A stretch of DNA of 64,000 nt from assembly GCA_016647705.1 (NCBI GenBank), contig CM028338.1, positions 24,625,077 to 24,689,076 on the forward strand, written 5' to 3'. The notes beneath the pieces are model-generated. The model worked only from the letters and a program-made list of their open reading frames with translations. It made no database searches and was not told the DNA's origin. This DNA comes from Eucommia ulmoides. Taxonomy: Eukaryota > Streptophyta > Magnoliopsida > Garryales > Eucommiaceae. The translations under genes and the position numbers were made by a program. Shown here piece by piece: positions 14,264-25,449 of the stretch (within the stretch, counting starts at the first letter, position 1; the number at the start of each line of letters is the position of its first letter).

Positions 14264-15275
14264 ATACTAGATCAACAAGTATTGTTACATTTCTTTCAAC
14301 AAGATTCAGAGCCGTTTTATTGTGATTAAGATCGATACAAGGAGTTGCTCAATCGGTTTCCAAATCATCAATTCCCGAGAGAGTGTCAATTACTGAATTT
14401 CCTCGACGGGTTACAAGCCGCAATTAGAACGTGGGTAGAAGGAGGAAACGGTACCACCTCCTTCTACAACCTAACCGCAGACGAAGACCTTAGGTCGTTG
14501 GAGGAATTGGTAGGTTTTGATTATCAAAGTTGGAATTATTCACCAAGTTACCAAAGTTTGGGGAATTGTTCCAACATTTCGGTGCCATGGATTGACATCT
14601 CGGACCAGCATATAGAGTCTTCCCCTACCTTAGAAGACGTGTTCACCACAGTTATAGAGGAAACTCATATTATCTTGGGGAAAACGAATGACCGGATCAA
14701 TAAGCATCAGGATCGTCTTGACAATATTGAGACGGGCTGCATCAAAATTGATGCGACCGTAACGTCTCTTCAAAAGCAAATCGGTCAACTTATCTGCTGT
14801 GTTGAGGCTGAGTCAGAAGTAGTGGCATTGAGAGAAGCAAATCACATCCATGTGTGAAAGCCACCGTGAGGAACCGAATGCAACCGGGAGGAACTTGGGC
14901 GAGATCGAAGACGATCATACTAATATTGAGATAACCCAAGTATAGATTGGTAATGAAGAATCACATGTTAATAGTTGTGATTTTTCACCATTTGAATTCC
15001 AATTGGTGATTCCACCCCCGATCCAAGACGATCATATTTATGAGGATCCTATATGGCTCACCTATCCCACCCCGTTTCTAGCTCAGCACATTCAAGCTCC
15101 CCAAGCACAAAATCTAGAGAAGAATCAAGTTGAAAGATCGAGCCGAACAGAGCCAAATCTCGCCAGTCTTGAGGGCGTACAAAATCAAGACTCATACATA
15201 GTATTGTATGACACTTACTATGGGCGGAAGCCACTCTTTGACGAGCCATTCGCCATGTCAAGCCAAAGACCTTAA
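14264..15275 (+). pseudogene. Reduced gag frame of A2
   Basis: In A3 the homologous frame starts with ATG; here that codon is ATA, so the intact frame now begins at 14345. The readable part (14345-14857) has FPNHQFPRECQLLNFLDGL, TRTWVEGGNG-like and LTADEDLRSLEEL segments. These correspond to the Athila gag pattern of a short helix-rich capsid ending in a DYQSW motif. A heptad-like stretch follows (DRLDNIETG..IDATVTSLQKQI). A stop at about 14857 breaks the frame. It resumes at 15003-15275 and ends shortly before the family box. No zinc knuckle and no downstream pol are seen. In a working copy the product would be a capsid-like protein of about 330 residues. Confidence 0.65.
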
Positions 15276-16123
15276 ATCAAGCGCTTCTTGGGAGGCAACC
15301 CAAGGTTTCAAAAATAAATTAGATCGGTCACTGCCGACTTGATTCGGAGGCGAGATTCTCTCGTCTCCTAGGTACGTGTTCTAAACCCCCGTCTTCATTA
15401 TAATGCTCTATGCTTTCATTGGGATCGCTGATGGGTCGTTGTGGACATTGCCCGTTTTAAGTTCGGGGGTGACGTTTAGTATGTTATTATGTTGTTAGTT
15501 ATGTTTTGTATTGTTTTTATTTTATGTATGTTTGTTAAGGGTAGTTGTTGTGCATGTGCTGAGTTTTATACTTTATCTGGGCCATTACCCGATGATAAGT
15601 CTTTCCCCTAGTTGTTTATTGAAGTCGAGCGTAATGCTCATTCATGTGTGTTCTGTGTGCTTGACGTCTTATTTTAGTAAAAGTTATTGTGGATCCTAAT
15701 TGATATGATTTAGGCATTCATTTTGATCGCTTGAGCCTTTATCCAATTGATTTATCCAATTGATTTGACGCCAATTATCCGTTAGGCAAGTTCATGACAA
15801 TAGGGATTCTAGAACCTGATTTGGGGGAAATTCGAGGCAAACTCCTAGGCGAAAAGGTCAAGAGATATGATTTAGGCATTCATTTTGATCGCTTGAGCCT
15901 TTTAAGCTACCATGTTATATGTTTATCCCTCGTTACTCTGTCGAAGCAGGAAAACCGTTTCAATTCTGAACACATAAAAAATACCCTGGCTGATAAAACT
16001 TTTTCCCAAACCTATATCATTGAGCTGAAGGCACAATTTGAGTGAATTAAGGTAGTATTCATGTATGCTACTTGAAGTGAGTAGTTGGGTTTAGGGCGAA
16101 CTTTTCATTGGTTCCGTATTCGA

Positions 16124-16200
16124 GTACTCACTTGTCATTTTTCTTTCGCTTTAACTACACCCGTGAAATTGTAATAATCGAATAAGTTTGGGGGTGTGGT

Positions 16201-16240
<40 letters not shown>

Positions 16241-16287
16241 CATATGTAAATATCGTTCTATTTCCGTTTCTTTTGACAAGTGAGTAC
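16124..16287 (+). repeat. Inverted repeat around a G-tract and A-run in A2
   Basis: GTACTCACTTGTCA (16124-16137) is the exact reverse complement of TGACAAGTGAGTAC (16274-16287). Between them lie AATAAGTTTGGGGGTGTGG and a run of more than 30 A residues (16205-16238). The same arrangement occurs in A1 (2406-2551) and A3 (40847-41005). Confidence 0.8.
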
Positions 16288-16884
16288 GAAATTCTTAAAT
16301 GTATGTTCAAGGTTGTTTCTACTTGATCTTTGGGGGTTTGAAAGTGATTGAGTGCCAAGCATGTGCCCTAGGTATAGTTAAGTTAATAATGTTAACCTGT
16401 TTTCTATTCCTGATATACCCTTGGCCAAATGTTTCAAATCGAACCAAGTCCTATTGATCTTTTTGAATTTTCGAGCCTACATTAGTGGAGAATGGAACCC
16501 TATCGGGTATATGGATTTCTTATACCTTATTGGTTTTAGTCATGAACTTTGTTAGTGGATAATCCAATCCGACCGGTGGATATTTGTATGATTGAGTTTT
16601 TGCACACACACTTTAAAAAGATCTAGAATGACGCTTACTATTATTGAATGTTGAAATTCTAGAACACCACATGATGCGTTTTATTTTTGAACTCGATAGA
16701 ATTAGGGGGCGATGAGGGAAAACCGTTTGGCCGGCTAGATGAAATTCAAAACTTGCACGTGGTTGTTTTTAGTTTGTCTGTGTTTTTTATTTTTAGTATT
16801 TCAATTTCGTAATTAGTCGTTGTAGTTTCTTGTATTGTGTGGGTGTTTTGCTCGAGGACTAGTAAAATTCTAAGTTTCGGGGTA

Positions 16885-19480
16885 CCTATCAATGACTAGT
16901 GAATCATATGTTCCAAGAAAATATTGGGATAACAATGGAAGTATACATTGATAATATGTTGGTCAAAAATACTAGGTGAGATTATCACTTAGCACATCTA
17001 GAAGAAGTCTCTGCTATCCTACGAAAATTCAACATAAAGTTGAACCCAAAAAAATATGCCTTTGGAGTAACATCACGAAAGTTCTTAGGCTTTATAGTTA
17101 ATTAAGCAAGGATAATGGTGGACTCTGGACAGATAGAAGTTGTTCAGAATACAAAGTCTCCCATCACTGTGAGATAAGTTTAAGTGCTTATTGGAAGGCT
17201 AGCAGCGTTGAACAGTTTTATCTCCAAGATCACTAATAGATGTGCTCCCTTCTTCAAAATATTAAAGGGGAGTAATAGCTTTCATTTGGATAAGGACTAT
17301 GAAGATGCATTGTAATCCATCGAGGACTACCTCGGTTCAGTTAAAACGCTGGCCAAGGTGTCCCCTAGAGACGAACTCTACTTATACCTAGTGGTAACCT
17401 TAGTTGCTGTTAGTGCGGCACTAGTAAACAAAGATGAAAGAGGGAAGATGCCAGTGTTTTATGTGAGTAAGTCAGCTAGAGAAGCTCGCTCTGCCATTGG
17501 TAACGTCAGTTCAGAAGTTGAGGCCTTACTTCCAGGGAAACGTGATAAATGTGATGACCATATACCCCCTCTGAGCAATAATGCACCATCTTGAAGCTTC
17601 AGGTCGGCTCATGAAATAGGCGTTATAAGTTGGAGAATTCTTTATCACGTACAAGCCATGAACAATAATTAAGGGGCAAGTAGTGGCAGATTTCATCGCA
17701 AAACTAACCCATATTAGAGAAGACATAGTAGAAGATAGAGAATGCTCCGAGCATTCCACTGGACTGTGGAAGTTATAGGTTGATGAATCATCAAACATAA
17801 AAGGATGTTGTATAGGAATAGTCCTATAAACATTTGAAGGAGATCAAATTGAAAGAGCAATTCAGGTCAGATTCCAAAATTCTAACAATAAAGTTGAATA
17901 CGAAGCAGTAATTCTCGAATTAACTTTAGCAAAAGGCCTAAGAGCTTGTGATATTGAAGTAAGATATAACTCCCAATTGGTAGGTAACCAGGTGAATGGA
18001 GTGTTCTCAATAAATGAGAAAGGTTGCGGCTCTATATGGAGAAAATAAAAGAGTTGGTGAAAATACTTCAGAGTTGCAAGCTGGAAGCAATCCATAGGTC
18101 AGAGAATGAAAAAGTTCACGCACTCTCGGTATTGGCATCATCTTTTGGACCAAATTAGAAGTAAAAAATTGTGGAATTCCAAGAGAAACCTTCCATTGCA
18201 ACATCAAATGACCTAGGTGCCAACATTGGCGAGCTGAATGAAGAAAAAGATTGGAGGACTCCTCTAGTAAGATATCTAAAGGAAACGACTATGCCCTACA
18301 ATCGAGATTCAGCCCGAAAAATCCTGTATAAGATGTTAAGATACATCTTGACGAATGACAAACTATACAGGAGAACTTTTACACAACCGTTGTTAATCTA
18401 CTTGGGACCAAAAAAGGCCAACTATGTTCTACAAGAGATACACTAAGGAGTATGTGGGAACCACCAAGAAAGAAGAACCTCAGCACACAAGGCACTTATG
18501 ATTGCCTATTACTGGCCGTCAATGCGCAATGATGCACTTGAGTACGTCAAGAAGCGTGACAAATGTCAAAGGTTCTCAAATGATATCAAGGTTCCGGCCA
18601 AGAAACGAACCTCGATCCTCAACCCGTGGCCTTCTGCTCAGTAGGTAATAGACGTCCTAGGGCCATTAACCCTAGAACTATGAAACAAAAAAATACGTGC
18701 TTGTTGTGATTGACTATTTCACCTAGTGGGTAGGGGTAGAAGGATTTGCAATAGTGGGAGAGAACGAAGTAAAAAACTTCATTCGGAAGAATGTGATATG
18801 TCGCTTTGGGATCACAACGAAACCTAATTTACTGGGAGAAAGGTTGGAAGGATGTACAAAGAACTGAAAATCTAGCATCGAACATCAAGCCCAGCATACC
18901 CACAAGCAAATGGACAAGTAGAGGTAATAAACAGATCAATCAAAGAAGCACTCAAGAAACGGCTGGATGAAGGTAAAGGTAAATGGGTAGAAGAGTTTCC
19001 AGGAATCCTATAGTCCTATAGGACTATGCACAGAACAAATATAGGGGAAACACAATACTCTATGATATAAGAAACTGAAGTTATAGTTCCAGTGGAAATC
19101 GGATTGCCCTCAAGGCATGATGGCACAATCAATCTCGTTGAAAATAAAATAGCCCTACATTGAGACTTGGACTAGATTGAATAAAGACGAGAGAAAGCAG
19201 CTCTATGAATGGCAGTGTACAAGTCAAAAGTTACAAAAAATATTCAACTAGACAGGTCGTCCAAGGTACTTTGGGATAGGAGAACTAGTGCTCCGACGAG
19301 AAAAGCCACACCATCCAGAAGCACGTGCGGGAAAGTTAGACCCTAATTGGGAAGGACCCTACCGAGTGACGAAAATAAACAGACAATAGACCTACTGGTT
19401 GGAAGACTTAGACGAAGTATCAATTCCCCAACCTTGGAATGTTTGACACTTACGAAAGTATTTCGTTTAGAAGTTTGAAT
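16885..19480 (+). pseudogene. Tat/Retand-type RT end, two RNase H domains and integrase (T1, 3' part)
   Basis: This continues the Tat frame broken by A2. It first completes RT with VYIDNMLVK near 16941; the second Asp of the usual YxDD is Asn. RNase H follows (about 17360-17590: DERGKMPVFYVSKS). Then comes a second, archaeal-type RNase H (about 17760-18060: DQIERAIQVRFQNSNNKVEY, then LAKGLRACDIEVRYNSQLVG). The second domain is a hallmark of the Tat lineage. Integrase spans about 18160-19470: KLYRRTFTQPLL, zinc-like KKRDKCQRFS, PQANGQVEVINRSIKEALKK with its catalytic Glu, and GPYRVTKINR near the end. Many stops and frameshifts make it non-functional. There is no chromodomain. Confidence 0.8.
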
Positions 19481-19559
19481 TTCTTTTTTTCTTTGATGCT
19501 TTTCAAAATTGATTTTTTTTTTCCTTCAGTATGATATATTGCGTGTTAAAGTAAATAAA

Positions 19560-21010
19560 TAAAAGTTGCTTTCGTTTAAAGTATTTCGAAATGTCAGAAA
19601 GGAAGAACAGTTTGTTGGAAAAAGTCAACTAATCACTAAGTAAGGAAACATGAACTGATGAGGTTAGTTCAGAACAACAACGAACTGATAAGATCAGTTC
19701 GCAAGTATTCACAAATGGTGAAAAAATAACAAGTGTGAAATCAAAGGAGAACTGACAAATTAGCTCGGATCAATGAAAAACTGACAGATCTGTTCGGAAT
19801 GAATCACAAATGGTTTCGAAATGTCAAAAAGGAAGAACGGTTTGTTGGAAAAAGTAAACTAATCACTAAGTAAGGAAACACAAACTGATGAGGTTAGTTC
19901 AGAACAACAACGAACTGATAAGATCAATTCCCAAGTATTCACAAATGGTGAAAAAATAACAAGTGTGAAATCAAAGGAGAACTGACAAATCAGCTCGGAT
20001 CAATGAAAAACTGACAGATCTGTTCGGAATGAATCACAAATGGTGATAAAATGCCAAAGTATGAAATCAATGGCGAACTAATAGATCAATTCAGAATGAA
20101 TGGTAAACTAACATATCAGTTCAGAAGAGTCACAAATAATGATAAAAATCACCAAGTGAAAAATTAATGGCGAGCTGATAAATCAGTTCAGTATATTGAT
20201 AGACTAAGGGAATTAGTTTGAAAAGAATCACCAACTATGATAAAAAAAAATAATAATAATAATAATAATAACAAATAAATAAAAAATTAAAAATCACTAA
20301 GTGTCAGAGAAAATGACGAACTGCTTAGATTAGTTCGGAATGAACCAGAAATGGTGATAAAAATCACCAAGTTGAAGTGAATGGAGAACTAATAAATCAA
20401 TTAAGAATGAACATAAACGGTGATAAAAATCATCATGCGTGAAACTAATGGCCAACTAACGCATCAGTCCGAAAATAGACACTAATACTGATAAAAATCA
20501 TTAGGTGTAAAAATAAACGGCGAATTGAGGATATCGGTTCGGAAATAAACACTAATAGTGATAAGAATCACTAAGTATAAAAATAAATGGCGAACGGAGG
20601 AGATCAGTTCAGAAATAAACACTAATAGTGATAAAAATTACTAGGTGTAAAAATAAACAAAGAACTGAGGATATTAGTTCAAAAATAAACGCTAATAGTG
20701 ATAAGAATCACTAACTGTAAAATAAATGGCAAACTAAGGAGATGAGTTTGGAAATACACACCAAGAGTAATAAAAATCACTCAGTGTAAAAGTAAGAGGC
20801 GAACTAATAGAATCATATCAGAAAGAAACACTAATAGTGATAAAAATCTCTAAGTGTGAAAATAAAAGAAGGACAAATGAAACCAAGTGTGAATCGAGTG
20901 AAGAACTGATGAAATCACTTCAGATTACTAACAAAATTTACTAAGAATAATAAGGATGAATGAGTTGGTAAATTCAGTTCAGAGTATATCACTCATTATA
21001 ACAAAATTAT
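19560..21010 (+). repeat. Tandem-repeat 3' region of T1
   Basis: After integrase comes about 1.4 kb of irregular repeats of 60-70 bases built on GGTGATAAAAATCACTAAGTG and GGCGAACTGATAGATCAGTTCGG, both containing short inverted repeats. The first part is a clean 230-base tandem duplication (19584-19813 and 19814-20043). Hypervariable tandem repeats between pol and the 3' LTR are known for Tat-lineage elements and can seed satellites. A short (AAT)n run lies at 20247-20271. Confidence 0.8.
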
Positions 21011-21419
21011 AAAGTACGACAAGTTACTTACAAACCTAGTCTACATGATTACTATTGTGTTTGCTCCTAAAAAGCCAACTACAAGTTCATAACATCTTCA
21101 AAGAATAAACAAGTTATGAAGGAGGGAAAACAATGAGAACATAACAGACTAGAAAAGTTATCTGACTAGGAGAACTCAGGATCAAAAAACAATAGAGGAT
21201 GCATATGTGCAAAGACACATACATTATGCAAACAAAGGCAAACAAAATACAAATAAAACATGAAGCCTAAATTAATACAGACAGTCACAAATGGAGAAAG
21301 GCACAATATTCAACAAAATATAATTTCATTAAAGAAAAAGGAAAATAAGTGAAGCTATTCATCACCATAAAAAATATAACTTCTTCATAAAACCAAGGCC
21401 AATAGAAGGAGAAAGACCA

Positions 21420-21800
21420 TAAGTTTGATCCCGGTGAAGGGAGCGGACCTAGATCCGCTGAATCCTCAGACCTTGTTCTTCATATTGACTAAGTGCTAGT
21501 GCCAAAGAACGGATTTTTTCCTTCTTCTATTCGTTATTTTCCCAGAACTTATTTCTCTTATCCTCCATGATCTTTACATAGCCTTTGTGGAGATGAACCT
21601 GACCCTTCAGGTCGTGGATTTCAATGTCAGCCTCCTTCAAACAAAGGTGAATATCTTAGAGCTAGGAGACTACACTGAAGCACTGAAGTGAGCCGCATCA
21701 AGGGACTGGTAGTGAGCACAAGCTTCTTCTATGCAACAACGGCGAGGGTGCTAGTCAATAAGGGTCTTTACCATCATCATCAGTGCTTTAAAGTCATAGC
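21420..21800 (-). pseudogene. Antisense coiled-coil frame of T1 (tentative)
   Basis: On the minus strand a charged, helix-like stretch can be read (HDLKGQVHLHKGYVKIMEDK followed by RNKFWENNE), with stops on both sides. It sits between the tandem repeats and the longer antisense frame at 22210-24450. It may be the end of the same extra ORF or a second one. No known domain was recognised. Confidence 0.35.
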
Positions 21801-22209
21801 CATTTTTTATCTCTTTCTTCTTCTCGGCTTAAATATTGTCAAAAGCAATAGACATTTTTTAAGAAAGAAATTAGAGGTTGAGAAAGTAAAGAGAGGATGA
21901 ATGACGAAGAATGAATGAGAGAGAAAAGATATCAGTTAGTTTGTCTTTAAATAACCAAACCAATGAGTAAAATGGTAAAATAAATAGAAACAAATCATCA
22001 GGCATTCAAAATGCTTGTAACATTTAATGACATGAGATGACATGAAAAAAATATTATAATTATGTGTATGAGTTCCAAGAATAAAAACTACGGTAACTGT
22101 TTAAACAGATTAATAATTAGAAAATTGTCCTGATTACTAAAAAAGACAAAAATATGAAAAATGAAAAGACAACTAAAAGATCAGGATGACTTCTACTCCT
22201 CTACAACAT

Positions 22210-24450
22210 CTAATTGGGCAGCAATCTGGAGCTCTTCTGAGGCTGGAAGAGTTGGATCAACGGCGAGCTAACTTAAAGATGAGACCAATAAAGGGCCAAC
22301 GGTCGTCAGCTTGGAGCCAATAGGCATCACCTCGGCATTAACTGGTACGAGCTCAAAGACCAGGGAGCACGGCTCGAAAAGAGTACCAATCACCTCAAGA
22401 GTGGTTGAGGTAAGTTCGGAGGTAACCAGGGGAAGGGCTGCCACGTTAGCCACACTGTTCTTATTTTCCTTGTCTTCACCCTCTATGGCCTTATCCAAAA
22501 AGGTGAGGTCGAGCTTAGGATGCTCTTTCCTCACAAGTTCTTGGTAGAACTTGAAGCCTATCTCCTGGAGATCCTTCCTGAGACTTTGAAACTATTCTTA
22601 GATCTTCTTAGTCTTCTCATCATTCTCTTCTGTCTTCAATTTGATAGCCTTATTGAGCTCATCCATGGTATGGGCCAACCCAACTGACCTAAACCCCAGC
22701 ACAGCGGCCTTAACTTGCTCAAAACTCAGTTTAGCACGCAAAGAGTTCTTCTCCACCATAGCACGTTAGAGGGCATCGTCTTTCGTCTTCACCTTAGCCT
22801 TCAGAGTATTGACCTCCACCTTTAAGATGGAGACCTCATCCTTCAAAGCTGAAGACTCAGTGAAAAACTTATTATTTCACTTATCAGCCTTATGTTGTCT
22901 CGACAAAAGCTTTAACACAGAGCACTTATGGCCTTAGATCGGCCTCAACTTTCTCTTTGGAAGACCTCTCCATCGCAAGCTTAATTTCCAAGCAAACATT
23001 TTGTTCCTGAAGGGTACAGAGATCCTCCTCTAGCTTTCTTGACACCATTAGCTGGTGCATAAGTTGGGTATTTAACTCTTCCATATCATCAGAGCTCCCA
23101 ACTAATGCTGAGGTCAGGTGAATACTCTGTAAATCAAACACATACTTAGACAGAGGTTCACACAATAACTAAGGATACAAATCATATTATTTATGAGGGA
23201 ATACCTAGAGGTTTACATAGACAGTAGCTCTAAAGAGCTCAGCACGACTGCGGGTACCAATTTTGGCTCGACGCTTGTCCCAAGATTGTTTTATGAGGGA
23301 GCAGATCACATCATCTAAGATTTCTTGAATACCACAAACAAAATGACCTGCCTCCTTCATCACCTGGAAAATCTGCTCGCAAGACACACCACGATTGCTC
23401 AAAGAGGCAGAGGTACCATGACTGGATACCGTGGAAGGAGAAGCAGGGAAAGGACGAACACATGGGGCAGAAGTCCCGGGAGCATGGGCAATTGGGGTCC
23501 CAGCAGCGCGAGTGACGAGCTCAATACTCCAGATTTCAATAGGGGTAGGGACTTGAGCACGTGGGACTGGCACTGAAATAACTCTACCACGACGCCTCCT
23601 ACTTAATGGCTAGGTGTCATCGGAGTCTAAAGACATGAATAGCACAAGCTGAGGAGCCGTGGGCTGAGGAGTTGTGGGCTAAGGAGCAACAGGCTGAGGA
23701 GCTGTGGGTTGAGCAGCAGTAGGTTGAAAAGTCTTTTTAGGCACTCTCTTCCTCTTTCTCTTATTCCCAAGGGCTAGGCTCTTGACATGTTCGACTGGCT
23801 CATCATCCATCTTGTCCGGTTCGAAGGGTTGTATGTCAAAACCTTACAAGAACAGATCTCTGGAATTAAGAGTCTTGAGAGCTCGTTCACCATTTTGGGA
23901 ATAGGATGAAAACTCTTACAAACTTCATCACCTGTACACATGAGTTCATTTAAAATTCAATGTTCCAAATTCATACCAAATGACAAAAATAAAATAAAGA
24001 AAAATGATATTACTTGGAAAATTAAACTGTTTAAACACGACTGAATGATGCTTTTTCTCCTTGGATGAGAACTCTCAATCACCCTTGAAAAATAGATATC
24101 GTCTTTTCCAACTCTTTACCGAAGTTGAAAGATCGGTAATGAAAGAATACTTCTTTCTGTCTTAATAGAATAACCTACCAGTCATATGAAGAAATTTTAG
24201 GGAACAGATGATTCTCACAATTTCAATGGAAAGATGGACATTGTTTACCCTAGAAATAACTAGGGCACCCATTATTTATCGAAACCCATTTGGAATTAAT
24301 TGGATGGGGTGATTCTAACTGGAGAAAAAGCTCACGAAGGAATGGAGTGAAAGGAAGGCTAAGACCATACTCAAACATCTAAATAAATAGGCAAATTTTG
24401 TCCTCTTTGACGGAGTAAGGGCGCTCATTCTTACTTGGAATTCTAATAGT
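22210..24450 (-). pseudogene. Antisense extra ORF of the Tat element
   Basis: Read from 24450 leftward, it starts with MFEYGLSLPFTPFLRELF, which resembles the N-terminal domain listed in Pfam as a putative gypsy-type transposon domain (Transposase_28 family). It continues through an A/P/S-rich linker and a helical part (about 23570-23205). A coiled coil follows (23165-22926: LEEDLCTLQEQNVCLEIKLA). The tail contains FYQELVRKEHPKLDLTFLDK (about 22550-22480). It is broken into several frames by stops. Extra ORFs in antisense between pol and the 3' LTR are documented for Tat/Retand-type elements; their role is unknown. No 3' LTR follows. Confidence 0.6.
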
Positions 24451-24474
24451 GATCAAGTCAGTAAGGGCGCTCAT

Positions 24475-25105
24475 CCTCACCACCACCACTCCTACTCTCT
24501 CTCCCCCATCTTTCTCTCTCTCTTCTGTTTTTTTCGCTATCGTCGGAGCAGCGATGGAGGTAGGAGTGTTGAGGCGAATAGGTTAATCGGAGGTAGGGGG
24601 GTCGTCGTTGCCAGAGTTGGAGCAGGGGTCAAGGGTAGGTTGAACATCGTCGCCGGAGTTAGATTAAGGGTAGGGGTGGGGAGGCAAACATGTTACCCAA
24701 GGGTGAGGGTGCCATCGCCGAAGCCGATGCAGAGATGGGGATGGGGAGACTAACAAGTTATGTGGGGGTGGGGGAATGGCGAGGCTCACCGTCGCTAGAG
24801 TTGGAGCAGGGGTGGGGGTGGGGAGACGAAAAAGGTAGAAGTCAAAAAGAAAAATGTTTTAACCCCCTACAGTTTTAGATGATTTTTCAAATTAACCCCA
24901 TTGAATTAGTTAAAAGGAAATTACAAAATTATCATTTTTTTTAAGTAAAATGAAAAAAATACCCTCAATTTTGTTAAATTTTAACCGCCGCACTTAAGTC
25001 TTAAGTACAGGGGGTGTAAATGGTAACATAAATACCACAAGTGTGAAAAGTACAATTAGGTCTAACTATGGGGTGCAAAGTATAATTAATCCTTCATATT
25101 AAAAT
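24475..25105. mobile_element. MULE-like element fragment (right half)
   Basis: The last 270 bases align with the right end of the long-TIR element at 29856-33983. Shared blocks include TTAGATGAT, CCATTGAATTAGTT and AAGTAAAATG, and the end AAAGTATAATTAATCC corresponds to AAAGTATAATTAACCC. The left half with the opposite terminal repeat is missing. The interior (24530-24830) is G-rich with loosely repeated units around GTTGGAGCAGGGGT and GTGGGGAG. A small duplication of TAAGGGCGCTCAT (24417 and 24463) marks its left edge. The frame at 24690-24878 is an artefact of this G-rich sequence. Confidence 0.5.
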
Positions 25106-25344
25106 TACATTACCTATAATCGATAATAGAATAATTTTGTACATACAAATCTGTAGACCTTGTGCAGTTTCAATTAGATAAAAAACAATTCAAAAAATCT
25201 AAAATTACTAACAAAAATTATAATTTTGAAGTGATGATAAAATTAGTTTTTATATATAAATTTCTTTTATACCACCAATAATAATAATAAACAAAAAAAA
25301 AAAAAAAAACAATAAAATTCCAATCAAATAAGAAATAATTTGAT

Positions 25345-25448
25345 TTTTTTTTTTTTTATTTCTTTTTTACAAATGTTGGGGGACAGAACTTCGACCACTA
25401 AACCTCTAATAAGGGAGACACTCTAGATAATCGCTAGGCTACAAACTT
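25345..25448 (-). repeat. Possible tRNA-related SINE
   Basis: On the minus strand the sequence begins TAGCCTAGCGATTATCTAG (A-box-like). About 40 bases later comes GTGGTCGAAGTTCTG (B-box-like, compare GGTTCGANNCC). It ends in an A-rich tail (T-run at 25346-25358 on plus). This layout fits a short plant SINE. No convincing target duplication was found, and the boxes are imperfect, so this is tentative. Confidence 0.4.
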
Positions 25449-25449
25449 T

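Larger units (their letters stand above)
12666..16884 (+). mobile_element. Element A2: gag-only Athila relative with a single LTR
   Basis: A2 has one LTR (12666-14117), a primer-binding site (14124-14142), a reduced gag frame, the family box, and a non-coding 3' half collinear with A1 and A3 that ends at the polypurine-like tract AAGTTTCGGGGTA. Where the 3' LTR should start, the host Tat RT resumes, with the target duplication intact. There is no protease, RT, RNase H or integrase anywhere inside. It most resembles the published class of terminal-repeat retrotransposons that carry only a gag domain (TR-GAG). Confidence 0.8.

Noticed and set aside
23325-23576. Plus-strand frame of 83 codons opposite the Tat antisense ORF
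   Set aside because: It mirrors a minus-strand frame that fits the element's antisense ORF; no domain on plus.
24690-24878. Gly/Glu-rich frame
   Set aside because: Product of G-rich repeats within the MULE-like fragment.
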